A stretch of 64,000 bases of DNA, taken from NCBI GenBank assembly GCA_032716605.1, contig CM064572.1, forward strand, positions 41,562,982-41,626,981, in the 5' to 3' direction. The position numbers were made by a program, and so were the translations under genes. The notes beneath the pieces are model-generated. The model was given only the letters and a program-made list of their open reading frames with translations. It was not told the origin of the DNA and ran no database searches. The stretch's first letter is position 1. The number at the start of each line of letters is the position of its first letter. Shown piece after piece: positions 31,955 through 42,639 of the stretch. The DNA comes from Paralithodes platypus (lineage: Eukaryota > Arthropoda > Malacostraca > Decapoda > Lithodidae).

Positions 31955-32085
31955 CCTGTGCATCCCCTCTTTGGACCCTAAACCAGGTCAGAACAGTCAT
32001 CAAAGCGTCCGACTTGGTAGTCATTCAGCTACTTACTATTCCGGGGTCAGCACTCAGACTCATCATCGTGGATTACTACTACTAC
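31955..32085 (+). repeat. Exon-like unit, type 2
   Basis: It starts after CTCAG with CCTGTGCATCCCCTC. The same unit occurs three times at 42205, 42336 and 42467 with an exact 131-bp period. Joined to a type 1 block across the GT...AG boundary, the frame stays open (VNTYIM then CASPLWTLNQVRTVIKAPDL). The product is unknown. Confidence 0.6.
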
Positions 32086-32104
32086 ATTGGTTTTTATTTA
32101 ATAT

Positions 32105-35100
32105 TGTTCATACATTTTATTTTACAAGCATCAGATATTACTATTCAACACCATGCAACTTCAATCCAGTCTCCTTCCTATGCGACCCTCTGCCACTGCT
32201 GCCTCGTAGTCCACTTCTGCCACCGTCGCTGGTTGTGGTGCAGACAATCTTGTTCCCCGCAGGCATAGTAGTGCTGATCTGAGCAACGAGAAAGATAGAC
32301 GGCACCTCATCCAGGCTACAACGTGGCTCCTGGGCTGTTTCTTCTTCTCTGCGATGATCTCTGCAAGCCTTGAATAGAAGCACTGGGCCCTAGGTCCCAT
32401 CCCTCCAGATGTGGTGAAGACTAGTGGGGTAAAGCTGCCATGTTCGATATTTAAGATCCTTTCCCCATATGCCCTGACCTTCTCTTGTTCATTCCTCTTG
32501 TGTGCAGCCTCCAGAGACAGCCCGCTGTAGCTATGGGCCATTGGGTCGAATATTCTTACGTCAAAGAATGCTCGCTGTGCTCTTGTCCAAAAACTTCTTG
32601 CACTAACGTCCACTCGTGCTTCGTTGGATGTGTTGGCCATCCTGTGCTGCAAGATCTCTCCCTCCAAGGGAATGAGTGATGGTTCGCGCACCACATCTCG
32701 ACACACCTCCCTGAGCATGTTCGCCGTTACATCTCTTACTTCATCGTGCCTGATGCTGATGAATCCTCCCTTCTTTCATATCATGCTGTGGTCTGCATCG
32801 TTGTTGATTCCACAAACGCATCGATCGGGCAGTCCTTCAATCGGCCAATCATACCTCAGTGCAATAGCATCATTAAATTCTTGTTTGTTTAGATTGAAGC
32901 TTTTTGCCTTGATTGGTAGTGTTGTCAGCCAATTTGAAGCACCCGTTTCTTGTGCTATTTGTACTTTTCTTGTTAGTCTCGGGGAAAGTTGTCGCATCAA
33001 TTGTGCCAGGTCATTTTTCTGTGAGTTTTGCCTCTCTGACGTGATGGTCTTTCTGATGTTGTAGATGTCCGCCTGGTCCACTTCGCCGTCAGGATCTTGC
33101 GCTACGATGCGTTCAGTGAGAGATTCTGTTATCTTTACTGAGTTCTCGTGTTCCGTTGTCGCCCTCCTCACCGGATTGATGATTCCAAGCCCTCCTAACC
33201 TAGGAGGAAGTGCGAGCAACTCCCTCTCTGTAGCATTTGGGGTGTGGGACTTCATCCAAGCTGGGATGAGTTTGTCTCTGATGGCATCTTCTAGCGGTTG
33301 AAGTTGTGGACCCACGTTTGGAATGGTACGCATCAAGTAGGTCCAGCGGTGTTTGACCCCATATGTGAATGCCGAATATGCAGCCTGTGGTTCCGTCTTT
33401 GCAATTTTGGCTAGTATTTCTATTTCGTTTACCCACTCTCTGACCTTCTCTTCCATGTATTGCTTCTTGAACTCTTCTGTGCCAATCACTGCCCCTAGAT
33501 GACGCTGTCCGTCCTTTGTTACGACCACTTCACTACCGTTGAAAGCTTCTAAGGCATTTTCGTAATGTTCTGCTTTTACTATCAGTATAGACTTACTAGC
33601 ATTTGGAAAGTATCCTATTTCTGGTCCCACTTGTGATACTTGCTCCCACCAGCTCTTGAGATCATTGACTTTCCCTGCTCCAGTGAGATCATCTGCATAG
33701 GCCGCCTGCTTAACATGTGTCGTCTCATGTCTTGTTAATGATAGCAACACCGAGAGACCTAATGCGTACATCGCCATTGCTACTGGGTCCCCTTGTGTGG
33801 TTCCTTCCATTGATTTCAGTGCCGTTCCACGTCGTGAGTTTTGGTTGTTTACTATGAAGAGGTCTGCAGGCTGTGTATAGGTATTCTCTACATAGGTGGC
33901 TAAGCTGGGGCATTTTACCTTGATGTTGTGAATTGCTGTCTTTCTGTTGATGGTGTTAAAGGTATTTGATGCATCCACTAACAGCACGGCTTCACATTCT
34001 TCTTGCTCATATATTTCTCTTATTGCATGAATTGCTGCCTCTCCCCCTGCTTGGTGGCCAGCACACACTTGGAGATTTCCAGCCGCTGACCGCACATCGT
34101 CCTTCACCACCTCCATTATGCATGTTCCGATGATTCTTCTCAACACTTCACCCACCCCTACAGGTCTGCACCCTGGATTCTTGTCCAATGGTATTAGACG
34201 ACAAGCTGTGTAGGCCTCCAAGTGTTGACAATCTTGAGTGGCCATTTTTCTTGCAAGAACTGCCAGCGCCCTGCGTAAGTCGGTCGCTGCAACTCCGAAA
34301 AGTGTGCTGCTCAGGATTGTTCTCCAACCGTTTGCATCCATCCCTGAGGGTCCTGCACTGCCTTGTGTCCCTAGAGCCTTTTTCCAAATCTTCTCGCCTG
34401 TGATTTGTTCGTAGATGACGGGGTTCGGTGGTATATAAGCCCCCTCTAGCTCTCGGATATACTAGGTTGCGGATGTTTCTCTTCCAGCAGCTTGATGGTA
34501 TCTCTTGTGATAGGCAACAGCCCACTAGCTGCCTCCTTTGTCAGCGATCGTATTGCAGGTGCCACTTTACCTTGTCTCATCTGGTCGCCGAATCTCCTGG
34601 CCTTGTCCTCAGTGTTTTCTCTTTTGTGTTGCCGTCTGCCTTGTCTCTCTTGTAATGCTCTGGCGTCACTGAGTAAGTCATCCATCTTGTTATCATTCCA
34701 CAGTTTCACTCTATTTGTTAGCGCTGTTACATTTTCCGCTTGTCTAGAATTGCGGTGAGTTTTTTGCAAGAAGAGATGTGGAATGCTGAAAAATAACTTG
34801 AGAGCATACGGGGCTAAAGGTCTGTCATAGACATAGTTATAAATGAGCTTTTTCATCTCTGTCAACAGTTTGGTGGTGGCGTCACATTTAGGTGGGTTGA
34901 ATAAACTGTGTGCAGACCAATCTACAATTTCTGAGTAAGCTGCCTCTGTCCACATTTTTACCTCCTCTCCCCGTAGTCCTTTCCATTGAAGGGGTCCTCC
35001 TCTGCCATCAACTTCTGCGGGTCTCTCCAGGGCTGCTTCCCTCTGTGGTCCCACCTCCCTGTGTGCTTCTCGGGGCTCTTCGTTGCGTGGCATATCGTCG

Positions 35101-35870
35101 TTTCTACCAGCTATATTTGGCCTTGTTTGCACACCACCCTCCTCTCCAGCATCTCGGTGCTCGTCTCCGGGTCTTTGGACTCCGCTGGGCTCACCGTCAC
35201 CCACCATGTCATGTGGTTGCCGCCCTTCTCTTGGGCCCCCTGAGGGTCCCGCACCTCCACATGCTCTGTCGGGTTGTTGCCCATCGCCGTGTTGTGTCCC
35301 ATCAGCTTCATCCCTTCGCACTCTCTGGGCACTGGCTGCCGCCCCTCCCTCTGTCATTACACTATTATAAGGGTTGCGACACCGGGAACCTTTATTACAG
35401 TTTATGCATCCTTTTTTTTTTTTGCACGCATTTGCATCTTGTACATGTATGCTCATTCTTTGTACAGATGCAACACTTGTTAGTCTTTGACCTTTGTGAT
35501 AGGGTTTCATCTAAACTTTCATCATCCTTCATTATACCCTTATAACACTTCCATCTGTTCTCTTGCAATGTCTTTTACGCTTTACACTAAGGCTATTTAG
35601 CTTCTGTTTTTCTTTTTTTTCCAAAACTTAATTTATCTTATTTACAGTACCGGCCCGTAACTTCCGTTAAAACAACCAAATATTTTTCGGTATGTGTGCC
35701 TAGATTATTTTGTACTAGAGTGTGTATTCCCTATCGGTGTTGTTGTATGCCATATTTGATATTCCCCCTGGCAGGCTGGTGGGATGTATATATTAGGTTG
35801 TGTTGTATGTGAACAATTTGGTGTTATTACGTGACATAAACACACTGAGTAAGCGGCTAGATAGGACAAC
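32105..35870 (-). mobile_element. REL-endonuclease LINE, copy A (nearly full length)
   Basis: Minus-strand element. Its 3' end (CATGCAACTTCAATCCAGT context) is at about 32105-32165, the coding region runs 35510 to 32161, and the 5' UTR extends to about 35870, judged by homology with copy B (shared AACAACCAAATATTT-TCGG and GATATTCCCCCTG blocks). Related copies are B, C, D and E. The 3' flank is the exon-like array and ACT-rich sequence. Confidence 0.85.
32161..35510 (-). pseudogene. REL-LINE polyprotein, copy A
   Basis: Domains, N to C: a Cys-rich start (CKKKKGCINCNKGSRCRNPY); a charged Pro/Gly-rich linker; a helical region (WSAHSLFNPPKCDATTKLLT); RT with LIPLDKNPGCRPVGVGEVLR, VLLVDASNTFNTINRK, MEGTTQGDPVAMAMYALGL and YADDLTGAG; an LPPRLGGLGIINP thumb; then CVCGINNDADHSMI-stop-KKGGF. 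The last is a C-C-H-C finger followed by RHDEVRD, EPSL, ARVD and FFDVRIF, matching the order of the R2/R4-type restriction-like endonuclease. A frameshift near 34440 breaks the N-terminal part. The stop at about 32774 falls exactly on the final Cys of the CCHC, which is intact in copies B and C. Confidence 0.87.
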
Positions 35871-36144
35871 TAGGCAGATTTTGGCTTTAATAAAGATGTT
35901 CGTTATTTCCTTTATAAACCGTAATGTTAGCAGTACTAATAGCAGCGGTAGTTGTAGAAGTTGTATTATCAATAAGGATTAGACCTTGGTTAATGAGAAG
36001 ATAGGATATTAGGTATTGTGGAGATTTAATTAGTTAAGAATGAGATTACTGCGAAAGAATAGATAGATAGGTAGCGAGAAAGAGCTAAAGAGAGAGCTAG
36101 AGAGAGAGAGATAAGCGCTGCTTAGGCTGTCTTAATCCAAAAGA

Positions 36145-36198
<54 letters not shown>

Positions 36199-36405
36199 CT
36201 ATTTAGCCTACCTATCCAGCCTGTATATCTCAGAAGTTTTCGACTGTAAGATTATCCCCTTGCGGTCACTGTTTTTCTACTACTACTACTACTGCTACTA
36301 CTACTACTACTTTATTTATTTAATATTTGTCATACATTTCATGTTACTACTACTACCATCACCACCTCCACCATCACCACCACCACTACCTTATATTTAA
36401 TATTT
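35871..36405. repeat. Microsatellite cluster: AG, CTA and ACC runs
   Basis: AG runs at 36083-36110 and 36147-36197, a CTA/ACT run at 36280-36310 and a CCACCAT run at 36350-36392. No gene seen. Confidence 0.85.
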
Positions 36406-36410
36406 AATAA

Positions 36411-36645
36411 AAATAATAATAATAGTTCTTAAAGCTAGCGCATGCTAATAGCTAAGGATAGCTCAATAAGGCCGATTAGGCGTATTTCCATTGGGGTCCT
36501 GTACTACTAACCCATCCCTTTGCTCATGAGGGATGGTAACGACTCAGTGCTTGTGAAAAATCTTTAATGCGCCGAGCGTGGGCGCGAACCCGGGCCTTCT
36601 GGGTGGAAGTCCGAGACGCTAGTCACTACACCAAGCGAGCCGCTG
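36411..36645 (-). mobile_element. tRNA-derived SINE
   Basis: The minus strand begins with a tRNA-like head (36571-36643). Its A-box region is TGGTGTAGTGACTAGCG and its B-box region GGGTTCGCGCCC, with spacing as in a tRNA. It continues into an unrelated body (CGTTACCATCCCTCATGAGC) and ends in a TTATTATTATT tail. The anticodon-arm sequence CGGACTTCCACC resembles Glu/Gly tRNAs. It lies directly downstream of REL-LINE copy B. Confidence 0.8.
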
Positions 36646-36710
36646 TACACATATTGTACACATAATAAATTTCACAAGCATCAGATACTACTATTCTACA
36701 CCATGCATCT

Positions 36711-39700
36711 TCAATCCAGTCTCCTTCCAATGTGACCCTCTGCCACTGCTGCCTCGTAGTCTACTTCTGCCACCGTCACTGGTTGTGGTGCAGACCTTCT
36801 TGTTCCCCGCAGGCATAGTAGTGCTGCTCTGAGCAATGAGAAAGATAGACGGCATCTCATCCAGGCTACGACGTGGCTCCTAGGCTGTTGCTTCTTCTCT
36901 GCGATGATCTCTGCTAGCCTTGAATAGAAGCACTGGGCCCTGGGTCCCATCCCTCCTGATGTGGTGAAGACTAGTGGGGTAAAGCTGCCATGTTCGACGT
37001 GTAAGATCCTTTCTCCATATGTCCTGACCTTCTCTCGTTCGTTCCTCTTGTGTGCAGCCTCCAGAGACAGCTCGCTGTAGCTGTGGGCCATTGGGTCAAA
37101 TACTCTTATGTCAAAGAACGCTCGCTGTGCATTTGTCCAAAAGCCTCTTGCACTAACGTCCAATCTTGCTTCAGTGGATGTGTTGGCCGTCCTGTGCTGC
37201 ATGGTCTCTCCATCCAAGGGAATGAGTGATGGTTCGCTCACCACATCTCTACACACCTCCCTGAGCATGTTCGCTGTTACATCTCTTACTTCATCGTGCC
37301 TGATGCTGATGAATCCTCCTTTCTTACATATCATGGTGTGGTCTGTATCGTTGATGGTTCCACAAACGCATCGATCGGGCAGTCCTTCAATCGGCCAATC
37401 ATACCTCAGTGCAATAGCATCATTAAATTCTTGTTTTTTGAGATTGAAGCTTTTTGCCTTGATTGGTAGTGTTGTCAGCCAATTTGAAGCGCCCGTTTCT
37501 TGTGCTATTTGTAGTTTTCTTGTTTGTCTCGGGTGAAGTTGTCCCATCAATTGTGCCAGGTAATTTTTCTGTGAGTTTTGCCTCTCTGACCTGATGGTCT
37601 TTCTGATGTTGTAGATGTCTGCCTGGTCTACTTCACCGTCAGAATCTTGTGCTATGATACAGTCAGTGAGAGATCCTGTTATCTTTACTGAGTTCTGGTA
37701 TTCCGTTACCGCCCTCTTCACTGGGTCGATGATTCCCATCCCTCCCAACCTAGGAGGCAGTGCGAGCAGCTCCCTCTCTGTATCATTCGGGGTGTGCAAC
37801 TTTATCCACGCTGGGATGAGTTTGTCTCTGATGGCATCTTCCAGCGGTTGAAGTAATGCGCTCACATTTGGAACGGTTCTCATCAAGTAGGTCCAGCGAT
37901 GTTTGACCCCATATGTGAATGCCGATTACGCAGCCTGTGGTTCCGTCTTTGCAATATTGGACAGTTTTTCAATTTCTTTTACCCACTCCCTGACCTTCTC
38001 CTCTATGTATTTGTTCTTGAACTCTTCCATGCCGATCACCGCCCCAAGGTGTCCGTCATTTGTTACGACCACTTCACTACCGCTGAAAGCTTCTACAGCA
38101 CTTTCATAATGTTCTGGTTTTACTAATAGTATTGACTTTCTGGCATTTGGACGATACCCTATTTCTGGGCCTACACTTGATACTTGCTCCCACCAGTGCT
38201 TGAGATCGTTGACTTTTCCCACTCCAGTAAGATCGTCTGCATAGGCCACCTGCTTGACTTGCGTCGCCTCATGGCTTGTTAAGGTTAGCAACACTGAGAG
38301 ACCTAAGGCGTACATTGCCATTGCTACTGGGTCACCTTGTGTGGTTCCTTCCATTGATTTCAGAGCTGATCCATGTCGTGTGTTCTGGTTGTTTACTATG
38401 AAGAGGTCGGCAGGCTGTTTATAGGTGTTCTTTACATAGGTGGCAAAGCTGGGGCATTTTACCTTGATGTTATGTATTGTTGTCTTTCTGTTGATGGTGT
38501 TAAAGGCATTTGTTGTGTCCACTAGCATCACAGCTTCACAGTCCCCTTGCAGCCTCGCTCATATATTTTTCTTATGGCATGAATTGCTGCCTCTCCCCCT
38601 GCTTGGTGGTTGGCACACACTTGGAGATTTCCGGCCTCTGACCGCACATCGTCCTTCACCACATCCATTATGCATTTTCCGATGATTCTTCTCAGCACTT
38701 CGCCCACTCCCACTGGTCTGCACCCTGGATTCTTGTCTAATGGTATCAGGCGACAAGCTGTGAAAGCCTCCAAATGTTGACAATTATGGGTGGCCATCTT
38801 TCTTGCAAGAGCTGCCAGAGCCCTACATAAGTCTGTTGCTTCAAGTCCGAGGACTGCTCTGCTCAGGATTGTTCTCCAGCCATTTGCATCCAGCCCTGAT
38901 GGGCCTGCACTGCCTTGTGTCCTGAGAGCCTTTTTCCAAATCATTTCGCCTGTGATTTGTTCGTATATGACGGGGTTCGGTGGTATATAATCCCCCGCTA
39001 GCTTCTGACTCTCGTGGATACTAGGTTGTGGATGTTTCTCTTCCAACATTTTGATGGTGTCTCTTGTGATAGGCCGCAGCCCACCAGCTGCCGCCTTTGT
39101 CAGGGACCGTATTGCAGGTGCCATTTTTCCTTGTCTCATCTGGTCGCCGAATCTCCTGGCCTCCTCGTCTTCAGTGTTTTCCCTTTTTTGCCGCCGCCTG
39201 CCTAGTCTCCCTTGTAATGCTCTGGCTTCATTGAGTAAGTCATCCATCTTGTTCTCATTCCATAATTTCATTCTTCTTGTTAGCGCAGTCACATTTTCAC
39301 CTTGTTTAGATTTGCGGTGAGTTTTTTGCAAGAAGAGACGTGAAATGCTGAAAAGTATCTTGAGAGCATACGGGGCTAAAGATGTGTCACAGACATAGTT
39401 ATAAATGAGCTTTGTCATATCGTTCAGCAGGTTGGTTGTGGCACCGCATTTTGGTGGGTTGAACAAGTTGTGTGCAGACCAATATACAATTTCTGAGTAA
39501 GCTGCATCTGTCCAAGTTATAACTTCCTCTTCCCGTAATCCTTTCCAGAGTATGTTTCCACCTCTGCCTGCTTCTTCTGTGGGTCTACCTGGGGCCCTCT
39601 CCCTTTGTGGTTCGGCCACTATTTGGGTATCCGGAGGCTCTTCATAGTCTGGCATGTCATCATTGTTTCCATCTGCTTCATTTGGCCCAGTTGGAGGCCT

Positions 39701-40198
39701 GTCATCCTCTCTTGCAGCTCGGTTGTCATCTCCCTCCCCTGGGTCTCTTGCGGGCTCCCCATTACTTTCCGCTCCTTGGGGTTCTCGTACCTCTCTTGGG
39801 ACCCTTGAGTCCCTTGCTTCTCCCCGTATTCTTTCGGGTTCCCTGCCACCATGACGGCCTCCCTCAGCTGCGTCCCGTCGCTCACTCTGGAAATTTTCTG
39901 CCGTCTTTCCACTCGTTCCTGCTCTACCTAAAGGGTTACAACATTTGTCACGCTTATTACAGTCTATGCATCTTTGTCCACTTTCCACACATTTGCATAG
40001 AGTACAATTGTGTTCAGGTTTGGTACATATGCAGCATTTTTTTGTTATTTCTTTAACTTGGTGACAGAGCCTCGTCTGAGCCTTCCTCGTCCTCCATCTT
40101 ATCATTATACCATTAATATATACACCCTTCGTGGTGCAATGCATAAGTGTGTTGATTTTCGGTGTGAGCGTCCTGGGTTCGAATCCCCGGACTGCCAC
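36711..40198 (-). pseudogene. REL-LINE polyprotein, copy B
   Basis: Same architecture as copy A. The N-terminal Cys cluster is fuller (CCICTKPEHNC, CKC, CIDCNKRDKCC). The long first frame (556 codons) starts inside the tRNA-like insert, so its first roughly 45 residues are not genuine; homology with copy A starts near the Cys cluster. RT motifs are MLVDTTNAFNTINRK, EGTTQGDPVAMAMYALGL and YADDLTGVG. One frameshift lies near 38530 and one nonsense change at about 37926 (TAT to TAA in the PQAAYSAF context). The endonuclease region is intact: CVCGTINDTDHTMICKKGGF, RHDEVRD, ARLD and AFFDIRVF. Confidence 0.87.
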
Positions 40199-40560
40199 AA
40201 TTGTTTGTTAATTTAATTAATCGAGTTTAGGAGTAAAGTTGGTTAGTGGAGAGAACATAATAATTTGTGTCCGTTCCCCTACTTTAAGAGTAGGTCTAGG
40301 ATAACTGTAGGCAGGTTCACAGACCCTAACTAATATTCTAGGAAACAATTAAGCAGTGCGTAATTCTTGTAACTAAGAAGACGCTTTCGTTCCCAAAAAT
40401 CAGAAAATCATCAAAATAAACCTGGGTTAACCATGGATGGAGGAGCTAATATCTCCTATTATCTATTTGCAAAGTAATTAGTTATCTAGTCGATTTAGAT
40501 CATCCTTGAGTTTTGGTTTTATAGCCTACATTTTTTTTTTTTTTTTTTATATTTCTATGC
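40115..40560 (+). mobile_element. tRNA-like SINE inserted in the LINE 5' UTR
   Basis: A tRNA-like head at 40126-40198 has A-box TGGTGCAATGCATAAG and a perfect B-box GGTTCGAATCC (40176-40186). A body and a T-rich run (40531-40548) follow. Copy A lacks it at the equivalent place (about 35550-35640). The antisense of the head forms the false N-terminus of the copy B frame. Confidence 0.65.
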
Positions 40561-40856
40561 ACATCTTAAACAAGCACTAAGTTATATGTATTACTTAAAT
40601 AATTTTAAATTGACATTATCGTCCGTACGTAACCTGTGTAGCAACAACCAAATATTTGTCGGTATGTATGTTTACATATATTTTTGTACTACAGTGTTTT
40701 ATTCCCTATTAGTAAATTGTTTGTCTTATTTGATATTCCCCCTGATAGACCGGTGGGATGTCTGTGTAAGATTGTTGTGTTGTGTCTGTATAATTTGGTG
40801 TTACTACGTGACATACACAAACTAAGTAAGCGATTAAACAGGACAACAAGATAGAG

Positions 40857-40945
40857 AGAAAGAGCGTGAGTGAGAGAGTGAGAGTGAGTGTGAAAGATAG
40901 AAAGAGAGAGAGAGAGAGTGTGTGTGTGTGTGTGTGTAATAGGGA
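40857..40945. repeat. AG/GT compound microsatellite
   Basis: Imperfect GAGA and GAGT units are followed by a GT run at about 40918-40938. Confidence 0.85.
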
Positions 40946-41079
40946 AAGTAATCCTTAGAGTAGCTTTTCCATAGGGTTGGAAATGCTTTGAGCGAAGCTT
41001 ATAGACCTATCACATAACATAAGGGTCGAAAAGGTTGTCCTATATAATCGCCACACTCACCTTGTGCATTTCCAAGTTA

Positions 41080-41215
41080 CAAGACCACACAGACCTTGCG
41101 GTCCCAGCTAGGTGGTTCTGCCTTAATACTACTAGATAGGGACAGTTTATAGTGTTGGAATAGGACAGTAAAGTAAAGAAAGAGAGATAGAGAGAGGGGG
41201 GGGGGGACTAGTTAT
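41080..41215 (-). mobile_element. LINE 3' UTR fragment
   Basis: This is the reverse complement of 49900-50030, the 3' UTR after the CR1-like remnant (shared GACAGTTTATA, AATACTACTAGA and CACAGACCTTGCGG). No coding part. Confidence 0.75.
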
Positions 41216-41256
41216 AGTAGTATTCACTGATGTTGAAAGTGATTAATTGATCAATG

Positions 41257-41257
41257 A

Positions 41258-41325
<68 letters not shown>
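41257..41325. repeat. AG microsatellite
   Basis: A pure run of about 66 bp. Confidence 0.95.
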
Positions 41326-41327
<2 letters not shown>

Positions 41328-41359
41328 TGTCATATGGCTGTAAATTGGTCACTGGAGTT

Positions 41360-41790
41360 TAGGTAGCAGGGGTGGTATAGGGCAGGACTGTAGGAGGGGG
41401 TAGGGGTATGGGTAAGGGGTAAGGAGGACTGTAGGAGAGGGTAGGGTAAAGGGTAAAGGAGATATAGAGCACACACAATAAGTAGTTACTATATTCCTCA
41501 GATGTTCAGCAATATCGCCCTAAGTATATATTATTTTATAGGTAGCTTGATTCTAGCCCAATATTGGTTGTCCTGTTTCACTATCCCTTTGCCTTCCTTA
41601 CTGTTCAGTCCTTTTTCTCTTGATGACTCCTATTCCATCTTGTACGTAGCACCTCTGGACGTGTGGATATCCTGGCTATGTGGATTATAAGTGGAAGGAA
41701 GACGGTGGACGTGGGAGGGAGGGGAGGGGAGAGGGGTGAGGCGTGAGGAGGTGGGGTGAGGGGTTAGGTGGGTGGTGACTTTTTTTTTGT
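41360..41790 (+). other. G-rich, purine-skewed stretch
   Basis: GGTAGGGG-type repeats lie near 41385-41455 and a denser block at 41697-41775 (GGGAGGGAGGGGAGGGGAG). Several runs of three or more G with short loops could form G-quadruplexes. The middle (41500-41690) is ordinary sequence with no gene seen. Confidence 0.6.
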
Positions 41791-42061
41791 TATGGCAGCT
41801 GTCAGTAGGGGGTGTCGGCTGACACCTCCAGCTTTTCCCCTCTTACGCTGCTCTACACTCCCTACACCGATAAAATAGGATGGGAATTTTGCTTGTAATT
41901 CGATTTTCAATTACAGTGTTACTTTCCTTTTTTCTATGTCTAATATCGTGATCTTTACCCTTTTGGTGGTTATATTCACTCCTCTCCCACTCCACTCCTT
42001 CCACTTGTTTGAGTATACTCCACGAGAGGTTATCCAACCCACGTCCGTTCTCCGTCGTGTC

Positions 42062-42600
42062 TACCACTACCATAACTATAACAAGAGTAATGCTCTCTAC
42101 AGGGTGTATCCCATGTTCAACGCTACTGTCAACACTTATATTATGGGTGAGTTAATGTTACTGCTACTACTACTACTACTTTTTTTTTTTTGTAAACCAC
42201 TTAGCCTGTGCATCTCCTCTTTGGACCCTAAACCAGGTCAGAACAGTCATCAAAGCGCCCGACTTGGTAGTCATTCAGCTACAAAAACAACTACTACTAG
42301 TAGTAATACTACTACTACTACTATAAACCACTCAGCCTGTGCATCCCCCTTATGGACCCTAAACCAGGTCAGAACAGTCATCAAAGCGCCCGACTTGGTA
42401 GTCATTCAGCTACAAAAACAACTACTACTAGTAGTAATACTACTACTACTACTATAAACCACTCAGCCTGTGCATCCCCCTTATGGACCCTAAACAAGGT
42501 CAGAACAGTCATCAAAGCGCCCAACTTGGTAGTCGTTCAGCTACTTCCTATTCCGGGGTAAGCACTCAGACTCATCATCGTGGATTACTACTACTACTTT
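42062..42600 (+). repeat. Exon-like units: one type 1 and three type 2
   Basis: A type 1 block at 42103-42146 is followed by type 2 starts at 42205, 42336 and 42467. The last two units are almost identical to each other, and the period is 131 bp throughout. Intervening sequence is ACT/CTA runs. The order type 1, then type 2, then a REL-LINE 3' end is the same as at 31842-32105. Confidence 0.7.
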
Positions 42601-42639
42601 GATTTTTCTTTAATATTGTACATACATTATATTTTACAA

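Larger units (their letters stand above)
36660..40860 (-). mobile_element. REL-endonuclease LINE, copy B
   Basis: The 3' end is at about 36660-36710, coding runs 40060 to 36711, and the 5' UTR extends to about 40860 with an extra SINE-like insert at 40115-40560. It is collinear with copy A over its whole length. The right flank is AG/GT microsatellite. Confidence 0.85.

Noticed and set aside
32624..33301. Plus-strand frames repeated in three places (also 37108 and 43163)
   Set aside because: They recur only because they are antisense to the LINE endonuclease/RT; motifs on the minus strand explain the conservation.
34910..35545. 211-codon plus-strand frame
   Set aside because: It is the antisense shadow of the REL-LINE N-terminal region in copy A; the equivalent shadow in copy B has a different sequence and length.
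40126..40198. Functional tRNA gene
   Set aside because: A and B boxes are good but the acceptor and anticodon stems do not pair properly by eye; the poly-T/body downstream fits a SINE better.
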